This document shows, piece after piece, positions 31,940 through 43,090 of a stretch of DNA of 64,000 nt. The position numbers were made by a program, and so were the translations under genes. Position 1 is the first letter of the stretch, and every line of letters begins with the position of its first letter. Origin of the DNA: Cystobasidiopsis lactophilus (lineage: Eukaryota; Basidiomycota; Agaricostilbomycetes; Agaricostilbales; Chionosphaeraceae); NCBI GenBank assembly GCA_001599975.1, contig BCIO01000004.1, forward strand, positions 1,153,434-1,217,433, read 5' to 3'. The notes under the pieces are model-generated. The model saw only the letters and a list, made by a program, of their open reading frames with translations. It had not been told where the DNA came from and did no database searches.

Positions 31940-34868
31940 ATGGCTTTCTACAACTTGAAAGGTGCCCTGGTGTCCTGCTATAGCGCTCTGACTGGTAGCT
32001 AATCCAGAGTCCGGACGCAGCCTTTATCAAGGCCATTGTACGCGAGGACTGGCCTTGCTGCTCCCGGTCGCCTTGCTAACCCAGTCCGTGCAGCGCGCCT
32101 GCAAGACGTTGGCCGACGAGCGGGCCGTCATCAACAAGGAGTCGGCCGCCATCCGGACCGCGTTCAAGGAGGAGGACGTCTACACGCGGCACGCCAACCT
32201 GGAAAAGCTGCTCTACATCTACGTGCTCGGCCACCCGACGCACTGGGGCCAGATCGAATGCCTCAAGCTGGTGGCGAGCCCCAGGTTCGCGGACAAGAAG
32301 CTCGGCTACCTGGGCATCATGCTCCTCTTGGACGAGAACCAGGAGCTGCTCACGATGGTCACCAACTCGCTCAAGAAGTGGGCGCCTGCCTTTGCCCCTA
32401 TGCTTTGAATGCATGCTGACAGTGGTCACTTGCAGCGACATGGGACACTCGAACATGTACATCGTCGGCCTGGCGCTGGCGACTTTTGCCAACATTTCGT
32501 CCGAGGAGATGTCGCGCGACCTTGTGAATGAGGTCGAGAAGCTGCTCGGCTCGTCCAACGTGTACATCAAGAAGAAGGTGCGTCTTCGTCCCTACTCCAT
32601 GTCGTCGTGGCCTCCTTTGAAAGATGGAGCCCAGGCTGCGTTGTGTGCCATGCGGATCGTGCGCAAAGTGCCCGACCTCATCGATCACTTTGTTAAGCAC
32701 GCCGTCACCCTGCTCTCCGACCGCAACCATGGCGTTTTGCTGTGCGGCGTGACGCTGGTCGTCGAAATGTGCTCCGTCGACCCAGAGTGCGTCGAGGGCT
32801 TCCGCAAGGCCGTGCCGCTCCTCGTCCGCCACCTTAAGGCCCTGGTCACCACCGGCTACAGCCCAGAGCACGACGTGACCGGCATCACCGACCCCTTCCT
32901 CCAAGTCAAGATCCTCCGCCTCCTCCGCCTGCTCGGCAAGGGAGATGCCACCGCCTCGGAAACCATGAACGACATCCTCGCCCAGGTCGCGACCAACACC
33001 GAGGGCGCCAAGAACGTCGGCAACGCCATCCTCTACGAGGCCACCCTCACCATCCTCGAGATTGAGGCCGAGGAGTCGCTCCGGGTCATGGCCATCAACA
33101 TTTTGGGCAAGTTCTTGAGCAACCGGGACAACAACATTCGGTGCGTTCACAGCCCCTTACATTATCAGTTGTCCAGTTTGATTAAGCTTGGGCCTTAATG
33201 CACAGATATGTGGCGCTGAACACGCTGAACAAGGTGGTGACGATGGACACCAACGCCGTCCAGCGGCACCGCTCCATCATCCTCGACTGCCTCCGGGACG
33301 GCGATATCTCCATCCGTCGGCGCGCCCTCGAACTCTCCTACGCTCTCATCAACGACCAAAACGTGCGCGTGCTCATCCGCGAGCTGCTCGCCTTCCTCGA
33401 GATCGCCGACAACGAGTTCAAGCTCGGCATGACCACCCAAATCTGCCTGGCCGCCGAGAAGTTCGCCCCTAACAAGCGCTGGCATATCGACACCGTCCTC
33501 CGCGTCCTCAAGCTGGCCGGCAACCACGTCCGCGAGGAGGTTCTGTCCAGCTTCATCCGCCTCATCTGCCACACCCCCGAGCTTCAGGGCTACACCGTCC
33601 ACAAGCTGTACAGCGCGCTAAAGAACGACGTCTCCCAAGAGTCGCTCACTTTGGCCGGCGTCTGGTCCATCGGCGAGTTTGGCGACATCCTCCTCCAAGG
33701 CGGCCAGTTTGACGAAGAGGAGTCGGCCATCCCCCAGACCGTCTCCGAAGACGACATCGTCGCTCTGCTCAACACCATCCTCAACTCCCCTTATGTCAAC
33801 AATACCATCCGTCAATATGTCCTCACCGCCTCCGCCAAACTGTCCACCCGCTTCGCCACCTCTTCCGCCTCCCAGACTCGCCTCCGCAACCTGCTCCACT
33901 CTTTTGAAACCAGCTCAGAAGTGGAAGCGCAGCAGCGGGCGGTCGAGTTCACCCAGCTTCTGACGACGATCGACGAGGGGACGCGGAACGGCGTGCTCGA
34001 GCGCATGCCTCTGCCCGAGATTCGGGCAACGGTGCTGGGCACAGTCTCAGAAAAGAGAGCCGTTGGGTCAACCAAGGCGGGCAAAGATGTGAGCGGCCGT
34101 CCCTCTGCGTTGCTCTCCACGGCTGATCCTTTACCATTGCTCTCACAGACGCTGTTGGACCTTATCGGCGACGACACACAACCTTCTACCCCAACGACCA
34201 AGTCAGCTCCCAAGCAAACGACCCACGACCTTCTGGCCGACCTGTTCGGCTCAGACGATGTTCCCGCCGCCTCGACGACCGCCACCATGGCACCTCAGCA
34301 AGCCAAGTCCACGCCTGTTAACGACATTCTGGGGCTCTTTGACACGAACGGGTCCACTTCCACGCCCTCGCCACCGCCGGCCGCACCAGCAGCGCCGGCG
34401 GCTGGTGCCTCTTTCCAGGCTTTCGAAGGCAACGGCCTCCGACTGGCCTTCTCCCCCCAGCGGGACGCCAAGAACCGAAGCGTGGTCAACATCGTGGCCA
34501 CTTTTACCGCGCTGGGCTCTTCAATATCCGGCATCAACTTCCAGGCCGCTGTGCCAAAGGTGCGTCGTCAGACTCAACGTCCTTCAGGTCTTCAATTCAA
34601 CTCACGTGGCCCTGACAGACTCAAAAACTACAAATGATGGCACTCTCAAGCGCAGACATTGCGCCAGGCGGAGCAGCTACTCAGCAAATGCGGGTAATGG
34701 CGCCGGAGAATGTGCGTTGTGCTTTCTTTTCGCGCGCATTCTTTGAACCTGCTGATTTCCTTCGTGTAGGTCCCCATTCGGTTACGGCTTCGCATCGCTT
34801 TCAGCGCAGACGGGGTGTCACAGCAAGAGCAGACAGATTTCGCGTTTCCGATGGAGGCTTTGGCATGA
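31940..34868 (+). CDS. APL4: AP-1 complex subunit gamma (gamma-adaptin)
   Basis: Large subunit of the clathrin adaptor AP-1, which sorts cargo at the trans-Golgi network and endosomes. After a short first exon ([10 protein letters not shown]) the alpha-solenoid trunk gives [100 protein letters not shown] and [19 protein letters not shown]. The hinge (about 34180-34420) is Pro/Ala/Ser/Thr-rich with [10 protein letters not shown] and [10 protein letters not shown], consistent with clathrin and accessory binding. The C-terminal ear ends [20 protein letters not shown] then [12 protein letters not shown]. Introns are short, and the last two fall inside the ear. The exon 1/2 intron is about 38 bp. 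This is complete from start to stop. Confidence 0.96.
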
Positions 34869-35640
34869 GTAGAAGAGGGCTGTTGGTTGAACTGAAGCAA
34901 AAGAAGCCCTGGATTATATCTCCACCCCCGTTCTGCCCTTTCTGGCAGGAAGCACTCCGAAGCAAAATTGGCCGATACCTACACTCGCACATCAACGCAT
35001 GCACCGCGGCCAATCCACTCCCAAGAGCTGGAGACCTAGGATTGACCTCGACGACCACGAGCTGTGCTGGCGAGCAGCCTTCCCCCCCGATGCCACTGCC
35101 TTGGGACCCTTCACACGTCCGCTGCAACTCACAGTGCCCATTATAAGCCTGAGCTGTCCGAGCCACGTAGACTGTGCAAGAGGAAAGGGTGGTGAAGTGC
35201 AGTGACAGCTTGCAGCGTGGTGATCAAGTGGCAGCTGCTCTCTGCCTCCAGCAAGCTTCCGGCTAATTGACAAGTTCTTGCTCCAAGAACGCTGGTCTCC
35301 GGACATCGGGCCGTTCATCTGGGCAGCTTTCTTTGGTGCTTGCTCGATTTTCTTCCGAGGTAGTAGCGCTCTTCTTACAGTACTACGGCCAGCTACTCTT
35401 GCTGAGGCTGGCAAAAATCGCGATCGCAGGCAATTTCAATCGCCAAGCAGCCTCTTCGGACCATACAAGCCGACCGCTCGGCCGCCAACTTGGCCACGGC
35501 GACGCAGGCAGCAGCGGGAGCTAGCCCTTCTTGTACGCACCAAGGTGACGCGCGGCACCTCTGGTCGCACGGCTTCTTCGACTTCCTCTGGTGGCGATCC
35601 CGCCTCGACCGCACTTTCCGAAGCCTCCTCTAACACCCAC
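34869..35640. other. intergenic, possible leader of next gene
   Basis: Between gamma-adaptin and the Uma2-like gene. The frame of the next gene is open back to about 35278, but that part lacks an ATG in good context and has no motif; I treat it as non-coding or leader. Minus-strand open frames (34801-35414) have no supporting motif. Confidence 0.45.
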
Positions 35641-36544
35641 ATGACATCCACCCCATCTTCCGTGCTTGCCATTATGGCCAAGACCAAAAAGACGTTATCC
35701 GACCGCAAGGTCACCATCATGCTCTTGCCGGTCTCAATCACCAGCCTGACTCCAGCGCTGGAAAAAAAGATCCGCAATTTGGCGCGCACCGCCCGCATTG
35801 GCTACGAACCGGACCAAGTTTTTGTCAAGCTCGAGCCCGGCGACGTCTATAGCACGATGGCGACGAGCCTCACGCAGGCAATCTATTACAGTGCCCAAGA
35901 AGCGTTCCCAAGTCTCAAGCGCGTCCTGATCCCGACTGGCAACCTTCGTGAGGTTCCCTCTGACTTTGCATCGCTTGCTCAACGCTAAACATGTGATGTC
36001 TTGCGGGTGTTCTCTCAGGCCTCGGGATGACCTCGACTTCCGGCAGAGAAGTAGATGCTGGGCTTCGCCTTATCAAGGCAGGCCAGTATGCGCCGGGGCT
36101 GGTGATCGATCTCGCCGACCGGGAAACCTTAGTCCATTCGAGGAAGGACGCTAAATGTTGGATTGAAGGCTCTAACGCTGGCCATGTGAGTCCTGCTTTC
36201 CCAAAGTGGCGACTTCAGCTCAAACGGCGGCGCAAAAACAGGTCGCTGCTGTCCTCCTCTGCTCGATCAGCGCGAATCCAAACGGGCCGTCGCCGGTCAT
36301 CGCGCTGGAGCTGTGGCAGGCAAGCCAAAGCGCTTCGGGTGTCGCCACTGCTGGCCATGATGCTGCTAACGACATCGTCTGGTGCCCCGGCCAAACCATC
36401 CCACCCTTCGCTTTGCAGCTCTCTGACCTGGTCGCTCAGGCGGACCACTTGCCTGCTGAATTACGCCAGTCCTTCACGGCGACATTCCGCGTTGATGCCG
36501 AAATTTTGAGGGGCTTGTTCAAGGAGGCGGCCGAAATTTTCTAG
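35641..36544 (+). CDS. PD-(D/E)XK/Uma2-like protein
   Basis: Likely a member of the fungal Uma2-like group of the PD-(D/E)XK nuclease superfamily; function in fungi unknown. Two introns restore the frame: one with donor GTGAGG after GNLR, joining LGMTSTSGREVDAGLRLIKA; one with donor GTGAGT after WIEGSNAGH, joining VAAVLLCSISANPNG. The block AGLRL..APGLVIDLADRETL, then DAKCWIEGSN, VAAVLLCSI and VIALELWQ has the spacing of that family (strand, acidic strand, helix, strand, strand). A classical catalytic E/QxK is not obvious, so activity is doubtful. Start taken at ATG 35641; 35674 is an alternative. I am moderately sure of the fold assignment, which rests on pattern only. Confidence 0.5.
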
Positions 36545-37104
36545 CAAGCTTCGTTGCAGATACATAGTCTACAGTAGTTTGTGAATCGATGGAAACGACG
36601 ACTTTGTCACACTGAGCGCCTCGGCTTGTTCTCGCTCTCGCCACTTCGCTTCCTTCGACCTGCATCAAGGCGCGACTGTACCAGGGTTGACGGGGAGTGG
36701 TGGTACCACCCAGTCTCCCGGAAGAGTATGAACAGCACAACAACTTCTCGACGCGTCGGCCGCCTCGACAAAAAGAATCCTAGCAAGTAGCTCGCTCGGC
36801 TGCGCCTGGCGTTCAACGTGATTACACTCTCACAGACACTCTACTCACCAGCGACAACAGGCCACGTGGATCATATTCCATCCCTCTCGCGGGCCAAAGT
36901 CACTCGCAGAGCAAACTCCTTAATCGGCGGATGGCACAAAGAGGATCCGATCAGCACAGTCAGAATCCACCGGCCCTAGATAGCACGCAAAGGCAGAAAG
37001 GGTCAAAAGCTGAAAATGCCACAGTTAGAAAGCAGGCCAAGCTGGCTGAGCGGGAAGAAGAAATTATCGCTTGATCCAAGCCGGCGATCCAGCAACAACT
37101 GGCC
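36545..37104. other. intergenic, no gene seen
   Basis: Between the Uma2-like gene and PKR1. Short open frames only; no motif or repeat recognised. Confidence 0.5.
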
Positions 37105-37568
37105 ATGCCGTCAATTGTAGAAGATGGTCAGTTTGACTCTCACAACACACCTAGCGCCAATGCTCAAGCCCTAGATGAGCAGTTTGGGCGTCAGTCTTCG
37201 AGCCGGGCGCAAATGCAGGCTTGATGAAAGTCGTCAACCTCTCCTTCTACTGTGAGGCTCTTCCCTTCTCAATTGATGGATGTACATCTGAAAGTAAATT
37301 ATAGCGCTGTTCGCGGTGCTGAGCGGCATGCTCTTTCTCACCTGGCCCAACATTCACATTATAGCGCTCTTTGGCCTCTCCGTCGCGCTCTACCTCAGCT
37401 TGAACTGGTGCGTTCTTGCCACCCCTTGAAGTCTGGGCGTGGATTCTGATGGTGTAAGGATCGTACAGGTTCGTAGCTGAACTCAGGCGGCAAGAAGCCC
37501 TCAATCCCGCACCTCCGCCACCGTCAGATCCAGCAACCGAGCCGGTAGAAAGCGACAAGACCAAATGA
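37105..37568 (+). CDS. PKR1: Pkr1-like V-ATPase assembly factor
   Basis: A small ER membrane protein needed with Vma21 to assemble the V0 sector of the vacuolar ATPase. It is easy to miss because no single exon is long. Exon 1 is MPSIVED (37105 onward, donor GTCAGT). Exon 2 gives VWASVFEPGANAGLMKVVNL then SFY. Exon 3 gives SLFAVLSGMLFLTWPNIHII and ALFGLSVALYLSLNW. Exon 4 gives FVAELRRQEALNPAPPPPSD and ends VESDKTK. All three introns have GT..AG ends and exactly restore the frame. The signatures SVFEPG, a first hydrophobic helix, NIHIIALF, a second helix and NWFVAEL match the Pkr1 family. The length, about 100 residues, is normal. Confidence 0.88.
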
Positions 37569-37648
37569 GGGGACATTTAGAAGAGGGGCTATAATGGGGT
37601 GTCGTTGTCATAATCAGAATTTCAATGCATCAAAGCTTCGTCAAAACA

Positions 37649-39162
37649 TCATGCCTCGCTGGTGGCGGCGCTCGGCTCCTCCTCTTCCGCCTTCTTTTGC
37701 GCTGCTGCTGGTGTCTCGTCCTCGTCTGGGCCATCTGGAGAGGGGAAAATCGTAGGGGAGAGGTCGTAGTACACTTTGAGGTCAGCATCGAGGAAGCTGT
37801 GCACCTCAGCCTCTGACTTCAGCTCATCACTAGCTGAGATTGAAGCTCGAGACGCACATGCAAAAAAGAACGAAGTCGAGCTGTGAAGATATTCAACACT
37901 GAGCACGGAAAATGAGCACAGGCCAGAGGTGAACCCTCACCGTCTCGCCCTCGTCCGTTTCCAGGAAGTCGCGCACGGTGTCCAACGCGATCTGCGCAGC
38001 GTCCGTTCTGGTAGCTCGTCAGAACGTTGTTGGTCAAATTGAGAGGGTGTAAGATACCTTGGGTAGCCATAGATGCCTGTGCGGAATTCTGACGCTGAGC
38101 CTAACGACAGCTCGAGTAAAGGCAGCCTTCCTCACCTGTTGAGACACAGTTGAAGGCCTGTGCGCGTGACGATTCAATAATTAGTCACTATATTGACTAC
38201 GGCAAAGGGAAGTCCACCGCACGATTGACTTGAGCTTGTTCTCGACGGCGAGCTCAAGCGCGGACTGGTAGCAGCTCTTGAGCAGCCTGGCGCTCTCTGC
38301 TGGTTCGTAGGTGCCATAAATCGGGCCCTGTGCGCTTATGGTCTGCAAATTGCCTTTATGGCATGAGAGGAAGAGCCAAGACGCACGACTGTGTGGATGA
38401 CATGCTTGGAAGGGAGGTTGAAGCCGGGCGTGATTTTGGAGGAGCCCTGTGAATGGACCTTCTATCCAAATCTCAAGGAGATAAAGAAATGTGCGTCACT
38501 CACAGTTTCACAGCCGTTCAGGGGTCGGCAGGCGTTGACTGCAGGTTGCAATACATCACCCGAGAGCTAGAGCTCATAAGGAGGGAGCACCACCTACCTA
38601 ACTTCGGACCTGCAGCCGAGTGAATGGCTCCTGTCCGGACCATAAGCTTCAGTGACTGTGCAAGAGGCACTGAACGGGAAGTCGAACTGACCGTCCACGC
38701 CGCCACCGCCGAGCAGTGACTTGCTGTTTACGCCAAACTCCGCGTCAGACCTGCAATTGCTCGATGTCTTTAGGGGAAGGCAGACGCACTTGGCTGCATT
38801 CACGATTCTGAATCAAGCAAGGATCAGATCCATCTAAGAGCTGTGCTTGCCTTGTGAGTCTTCGACTCTAGGCTGGCGACAAGGGATCCGCAACGCACCT
38901 TGGGAGCTTCAACCCACGCATCCACCTCCAGCTTCGTGATGTCTCCTGCAAACCATCAACACTGTCTTGAGTTCTTGAATGCCAGAGCTAACGTGAGGCG
39001 TCGAGACTTGCCCTGCCAGACGCCGACCTTGTCATTGAAGGCGGCATTGGGAAATCGGCCCGCTGGTTCTACGGCTTTGATCTCCTTGGCCTCGTACAGC
39101 TTGGCGATCGTGTACTCGGCCTTGAGGTCGCTCAAAGTGGTGAGCTTGGTGCTGCGCGGCAT
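37649..39162 (-). CDS. macro-domain ADP-ribose hydrolase
   Basis: A macro domain of the MacroD/YmdB type that removes ADP-ribose from proteins or hydrolyses O-acetyl-ADP-ribose. N-terminal exon: MPRSTKLTTLSDLKAEYTIA, with FNDKVGVWQGK next. Downstream exons give DITKLEVDAWV, NAAKSLLGGGGVDG, AIHSAAGPKL, CRPLNGCETG, KITPGFNLPSKHVIHTVGPI, YGTYEPAESARLLKSCYQSA, LELAVENKLKSI and CVSTGIYGYP, which are the catalytic and ADP-ribose-binding loops (NAA, GGGVDGAIH, GVSTG-like, GYP). The last exon is acidic (FPSPDGPDEDETPAAAQKKA). Many introns of about 45-60 bp. The tail after the macro fold is a low-complexity extension. Divergent from the TatD gene with about 155 bp between start codons. Confidence 0.9.
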
Positions 39163-39317
39163 CTTGTCTGACGGAGCGCGGACAACCTGCGCTCGCTCGC
39201 TCCTTGGACTCGCCCAGCCAAACGAGTTGCGGTTGTTGCATGAAACCAGTGCTCAAACAGGCTTTCAAACCTCTCTCTACTCCCAAGCGCTCCCCACCCA
39301 GACCCAGGCCGAATCCA

Positions 39318-40612
39318 ATGGGCAAGAAACCCAGAGTGACAGAGCAGGACTTGCTCTTCCAAAAAGAGTTCTCCCTGCCTCCCGATGTGCCGTTGATCGA
39401 CACCCACTGCCATCTTTTGTCCACCTTTACCAGCTTCCGGTCCAAGTTCCCAGCGTCGGAGCTGGTCACCGTCCAGGACTTTGCCAGGCGGTACATGGCG
39501 AGCTGCGATGCGATTGTCGACGTCTGGTGTGACGCGCCCATCCCGAGCTCCTTGGGGGAGGTGGCGGCGCTGGAGGACTTCCCGTTCCAGTACAACTTCA
39601 TCGTCGGCATCCACCCCCATAACGCCAAGGACTACGACGAGAAAGTCGAGCGGGACATGGTCGAGGCTTTGAAGCACCCCAAGAACTGCGGCGTGGGCGA
39701 GATTGGGCTGGATTACCACTGTGGGTGGTTGCCGTACCAGAGAGCGCTTTCAGCTCTAAGGCTTCCAGGACAACTTCCACAGATGACAACTCGCCGCGGC
39801 AAATTCAAAACGATGTCTTGCGGCGGCAACTCCTGCTGGCCATTCGCTTAAACAAGCCCATTACCATTCATACGTAGGTGGAGTCACGCTCTAGACATTC
39901 TGTCTTCTTTCTGACTTTGGCATCCTACAGACGGGAGGCGGACGAGGACATCTACACCGTGAGCTTGCATTCTCCCCTCATATTCCAACCCCAGAATATG
40001 CTTGAAGCATCTCTCACAGGCGCTGACTGAGGTCGTGCCACCGGAATGGCGGATCCACGTGCACTGCTACACCGACTCGCTCGAGCTCGCCCAAAAGCTT
40101 CTGGCCTTCTTCCCCAACTTGGTCTTTGGCATCACCGGCGTGGTCACCTACAGCTCCAACAAGAACACCACTCTGCTGCTTGAGCACTTTGCCGCCCAGC
40201 CAGAAGGGGAGAAGCCGAGGTTCGTGCTGGAGACGGATTCGCCTTTCATGGTGCCCACCAATGCCGCCAACAATAAGAGTGTGCGTTGCAGCCTTTGCAT
40301 CAGTCCTTGTGAGACGGGACTTAATTGAAGGCGCGCTATACAGCTTCGACTGCCGCTAAGCCACAGCGGGATGCTGCCCGCCACATCAGAGTGGATCGCA
40401 AAGGTCATGGGTCAGTTATGCGGATCCCTTCATCAGCTCCACAGAGCTCACTTGTAATCCTTGTAATTGACAGGCGGGGACTGGACGACGGAGAAAGTGT
40501 GCAGGGTCGCGGCCGAGAACGGGATCAAGGTATGCGCCTCATCTGCCCTTTAGACCAATTGGTCTTTGCTGACTATGAGGCCGCAATGCAGCATTATGGT
40601 CTCAACATGTAA
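39318..40612 (+). CDS. TatD-family metal-dependent deoxyribonuclease
   Basis: A TIM-barrel metallo-hydrolase; relatives act as 3'-5' exonucleases in DNA repair and apoptosis. It starts MGKKPRVTEQDLLFQKEFSL. Metal ligands are in place: LIDTHCHL (HxH), GVGEIGLDYH (Glu), ITIHTREA (His), IHVHCYTD (His), and FVLETDSPF (Asp). An intron of about 60 bp follows LDYH and joins YDNSPRQIQNDVLRRQLLLA and then IRLNKPITIHT. Further exons give LTEVVPPEWRIHVHCYTDSL, FGITGVVTYSSNKNTTLLLE, EKPRFVLETDSPFMVPTNAA and VAAENGIK, ending HYGLNM. An in-frame ATG lies upstream (39240); I prefer 39318 since the extra N-terminus has no conservation I can see. The region before it is shared with the macro-domain gene. Confidence 0.88.
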
Positions 40613-41012
40613 ACGCACGCAGCACGCAAGACTTAGATGTAACAACAGCACCGACCGCGCCACTTCTAGAACTTCACCACTCGTAGAGCCTCACCATCCA
40701 GACTAGACAAGACAAGAGATGCTCATTAAGAGAAGTGACATCCGGGTAGAGCAGCCAGTTCGTCATAGACATGAGAGTTGTTCACAATGAAAATGTGAAT
40801 CAATGTCATTCTCAACCTTTCAACAAGTGCAGCGACTTCAAGCTCTGAGTATTAGGACCTTGAAACCAACTCAAGTTCCAAAATGCGTGGAAACACTGTA
40901 CAAGAGATCTGAGAAGTTTGAAGACCGAAAGAAACCCCGATTCCCGTGGCGTCAAGTCCCCCATCGAAGACCCAATCCAATCTCTTTTGAGCGACGTAGA
41001 TGACCCGCTCGC
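40613..41012. other. convergent 3' intergenic region
   Basis: Between the stops of the TatD gene (+) and membrane protein A (-). A short plus-strand ORF (40803-41003) has no motif; nothing else seen. Confidence 0.5.
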
Positions 41013-42444
41013 CTATCTCCAGAACATCAAGACTCTAACGAGAGTCTGCAAAGAAGAGTGAAAGATCTGCAAGCCGCCGGCGGATGACCTGTGTTGAGGC
41101 TGTCGGTGGATCTCCTCTTGACGCGGTCGGACCACTTCCGCGGGAGCAGGTGGACGGGGACATAGGGCGTGGGCGATGAGAGTAGCGCTAGATCCAGCGC
41201 CACGAACCAGGTATCGGGGCCGCTGCGGCAAAGTTGTGGCTGGTGGCAAAGCGACGACAACAGGCTCAGCGGTGGCGGCGACCTCGACAACTTCCTCCGC
41301 TTGAGGCACCACTTTCTGCTCGGTCTCTTGCTCAGGCGCCTGGTAGAACTCTTTGATATTGGATGGAAGAGGGGTAAAGCGGAGGCCGTTAGTCCTCTGG
41401 GGATGGCGCTTCTGTCGCCTCTGAGGGAGCGGTTCGGCAGCTCGTCCGTCATCGATGGCCAGCGGTTCGTCATAGAAGATGATGTCAGGCTGCGCCTTGA
41501 CCATGACTTGGGGTAAGGCGATGTCAAGCGGAGACATGGCTGAGAGGTGCTCCAACTCTGTAATTTGTGGGCTAGGTGCTTGTTCCAGTTCCGCCCCCCT
41601 CTGAGCCGAGAACTCCTCTGGCTTGATGATGAGAGGCGATTCAAAGCGCGCGTGGTCCCTCCTGTGGCGACGTCGCTTGACCGGGATGGGCCCGTCTGCT
41701 TGCCCTTCCATAGACAACGGCTCATCGTAAATGACCACCTCAGATTCGGTGGGGGCGGGCTCTTGGGGTTGAGCAGTCGCAAGCGCTTCATGGTGCAGTG
41801 ACTGCTCTTGGACAAGTTGCTGTTCCAGTGGCGGCGAGGGTGCAGGCGAGGTCATTGGGGAAGGCTCCTCGGAGCGCCACACCAGATCCCGCTCATCCTG
41901 CTCGCACTTTGCACCAGGCCAGGGGTGACCAAAGTAGTGCCTGAGCCGCCTTGTGACGATCTGGGCGTTCTGCGCCGGCCCAGGCTCCTTGACGTCTTCA
42001 TTGACCCGTAGAAGGTGCGTGTTGAGACTTCTTGTAACAGTATACGGCAATTCGATCATCGCATCGGCGCAAGCGATGAGGACATCACTGAAAGCATCGG
42101 CGCAAGTGCTGAGGCCGTCGCTGATCAAGAAGACGCCGTGGATGATGGAGTAGAACAGCGCAACCAAGAGGAAGCCCGTCCCGAACAACGCCGAGTTCAC
42201 GAGCGGACAGCTCCTGTGCACAGGAACTCAGCAAGACGTTACACCAAAGTCAGTTGGGAACCCACCGGCACGCAAAATCGAGGAGTTGGACAAAGTACGT
42301 GAAGAACTCGCGGCAAACAGCACCAATCAGGTACGGTTTGGGCTGCTTGGACAGGTCTAGGGGCTAGAAGGTGAGCAATATTCGGTGAAACAAACCAAAA
42401 GAATACGCACATAGGGCTAGAGGAGAAGCCGTTGAGGTAGCCAT
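41013..42444 (-). CDS. membrane protein A with repeated YDEP motif
   Basis: Not recognised; related to gene B (43091-45061). It starts MATSTASPLAL and, after two introns, gives DLSKQPKPYLIGAVCREFF and then SCPLVNSALFGTGFLLVALF and YSIIHGVFLI, a membrane segment, followed by amphipathic helices. The rest is a long hydrophilic, Pro/Glu-rich cytosolic tail. Two related tail units occur: VVIYDEPLSMEGQADGPIPV plus basic KRRRHRRDHARF, and IIFYDEPLAIDDGRAAEPLP plus RRQKRHPQRTNGLRF. The tail ends GLQIFHSSLQTLVRVLMFWR. The first intron and the last exon structure parallel gene B, so the two arose by tandem duplication and diverged. Gene A has lost most of the multi-span region seen in B. Confidence 0.65.
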
Positions 42445-43090
42445 TGCTGATCGTAGAGGTGTAGAGGCCACTAGAAGCTGTTGCAGTTGGAGACTTTGGA
42501 AGAAAGTGGCAGATTTGCTTTTCTCGAGAGAAGAAGAGAAGAGCAAGATGGCAGAACGGGAGCAAGAGAATCAGCGCCGCCCAGCAAAGTTGCAACGGCT
42601 CTAAGCTGGTGAAATCGCGGAAGCCGTTGAAATGACTCCCGGAAACGTCTCTCTCAGATAATGCGGCACGTCATAATAAAGCAGATTTGTGGGAGGCATG
42701 CAAGTCGAGAGGGCCAAGTCCAAGCGAAAGGCGCGCACAGAGTGGGCAGAAGATGAGAAGAAGAGCAGTGGCGATCCTGGCATCCCCTCCGAGTCACTAG
42801 GTGCTCGTTTCTCATCAAACAACATCTTGCACCAGTCATCAGCTCAGATCAAACTTAAAAGAGGGAGGAAACTCCTTGTTGCTGATCAGCCAGTTTGTCC
42901 AGCGCGTTCGCCACTCGATTTCTCGCTCGTCTCCATGTGGTCCCAAAAGGGACAATTGCAGTCAATATCGTACAAGAATGATTCTACAAAGATTACGATG
43001 CGAAAAATGCTGTACACAAGCCATGGGGGCTCAACCTATCCGATTCATCGAATCCCCAGCCAGACACGATGGCTTCCGAGCATCCGGTCA
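42445..43090. other. intergenic between membrane protein genes
   Basis: Promoter of gene A and 3' flank of gene B (both -). It contains unassigned open frames on both strands with no motif. Confidence 0.5.
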
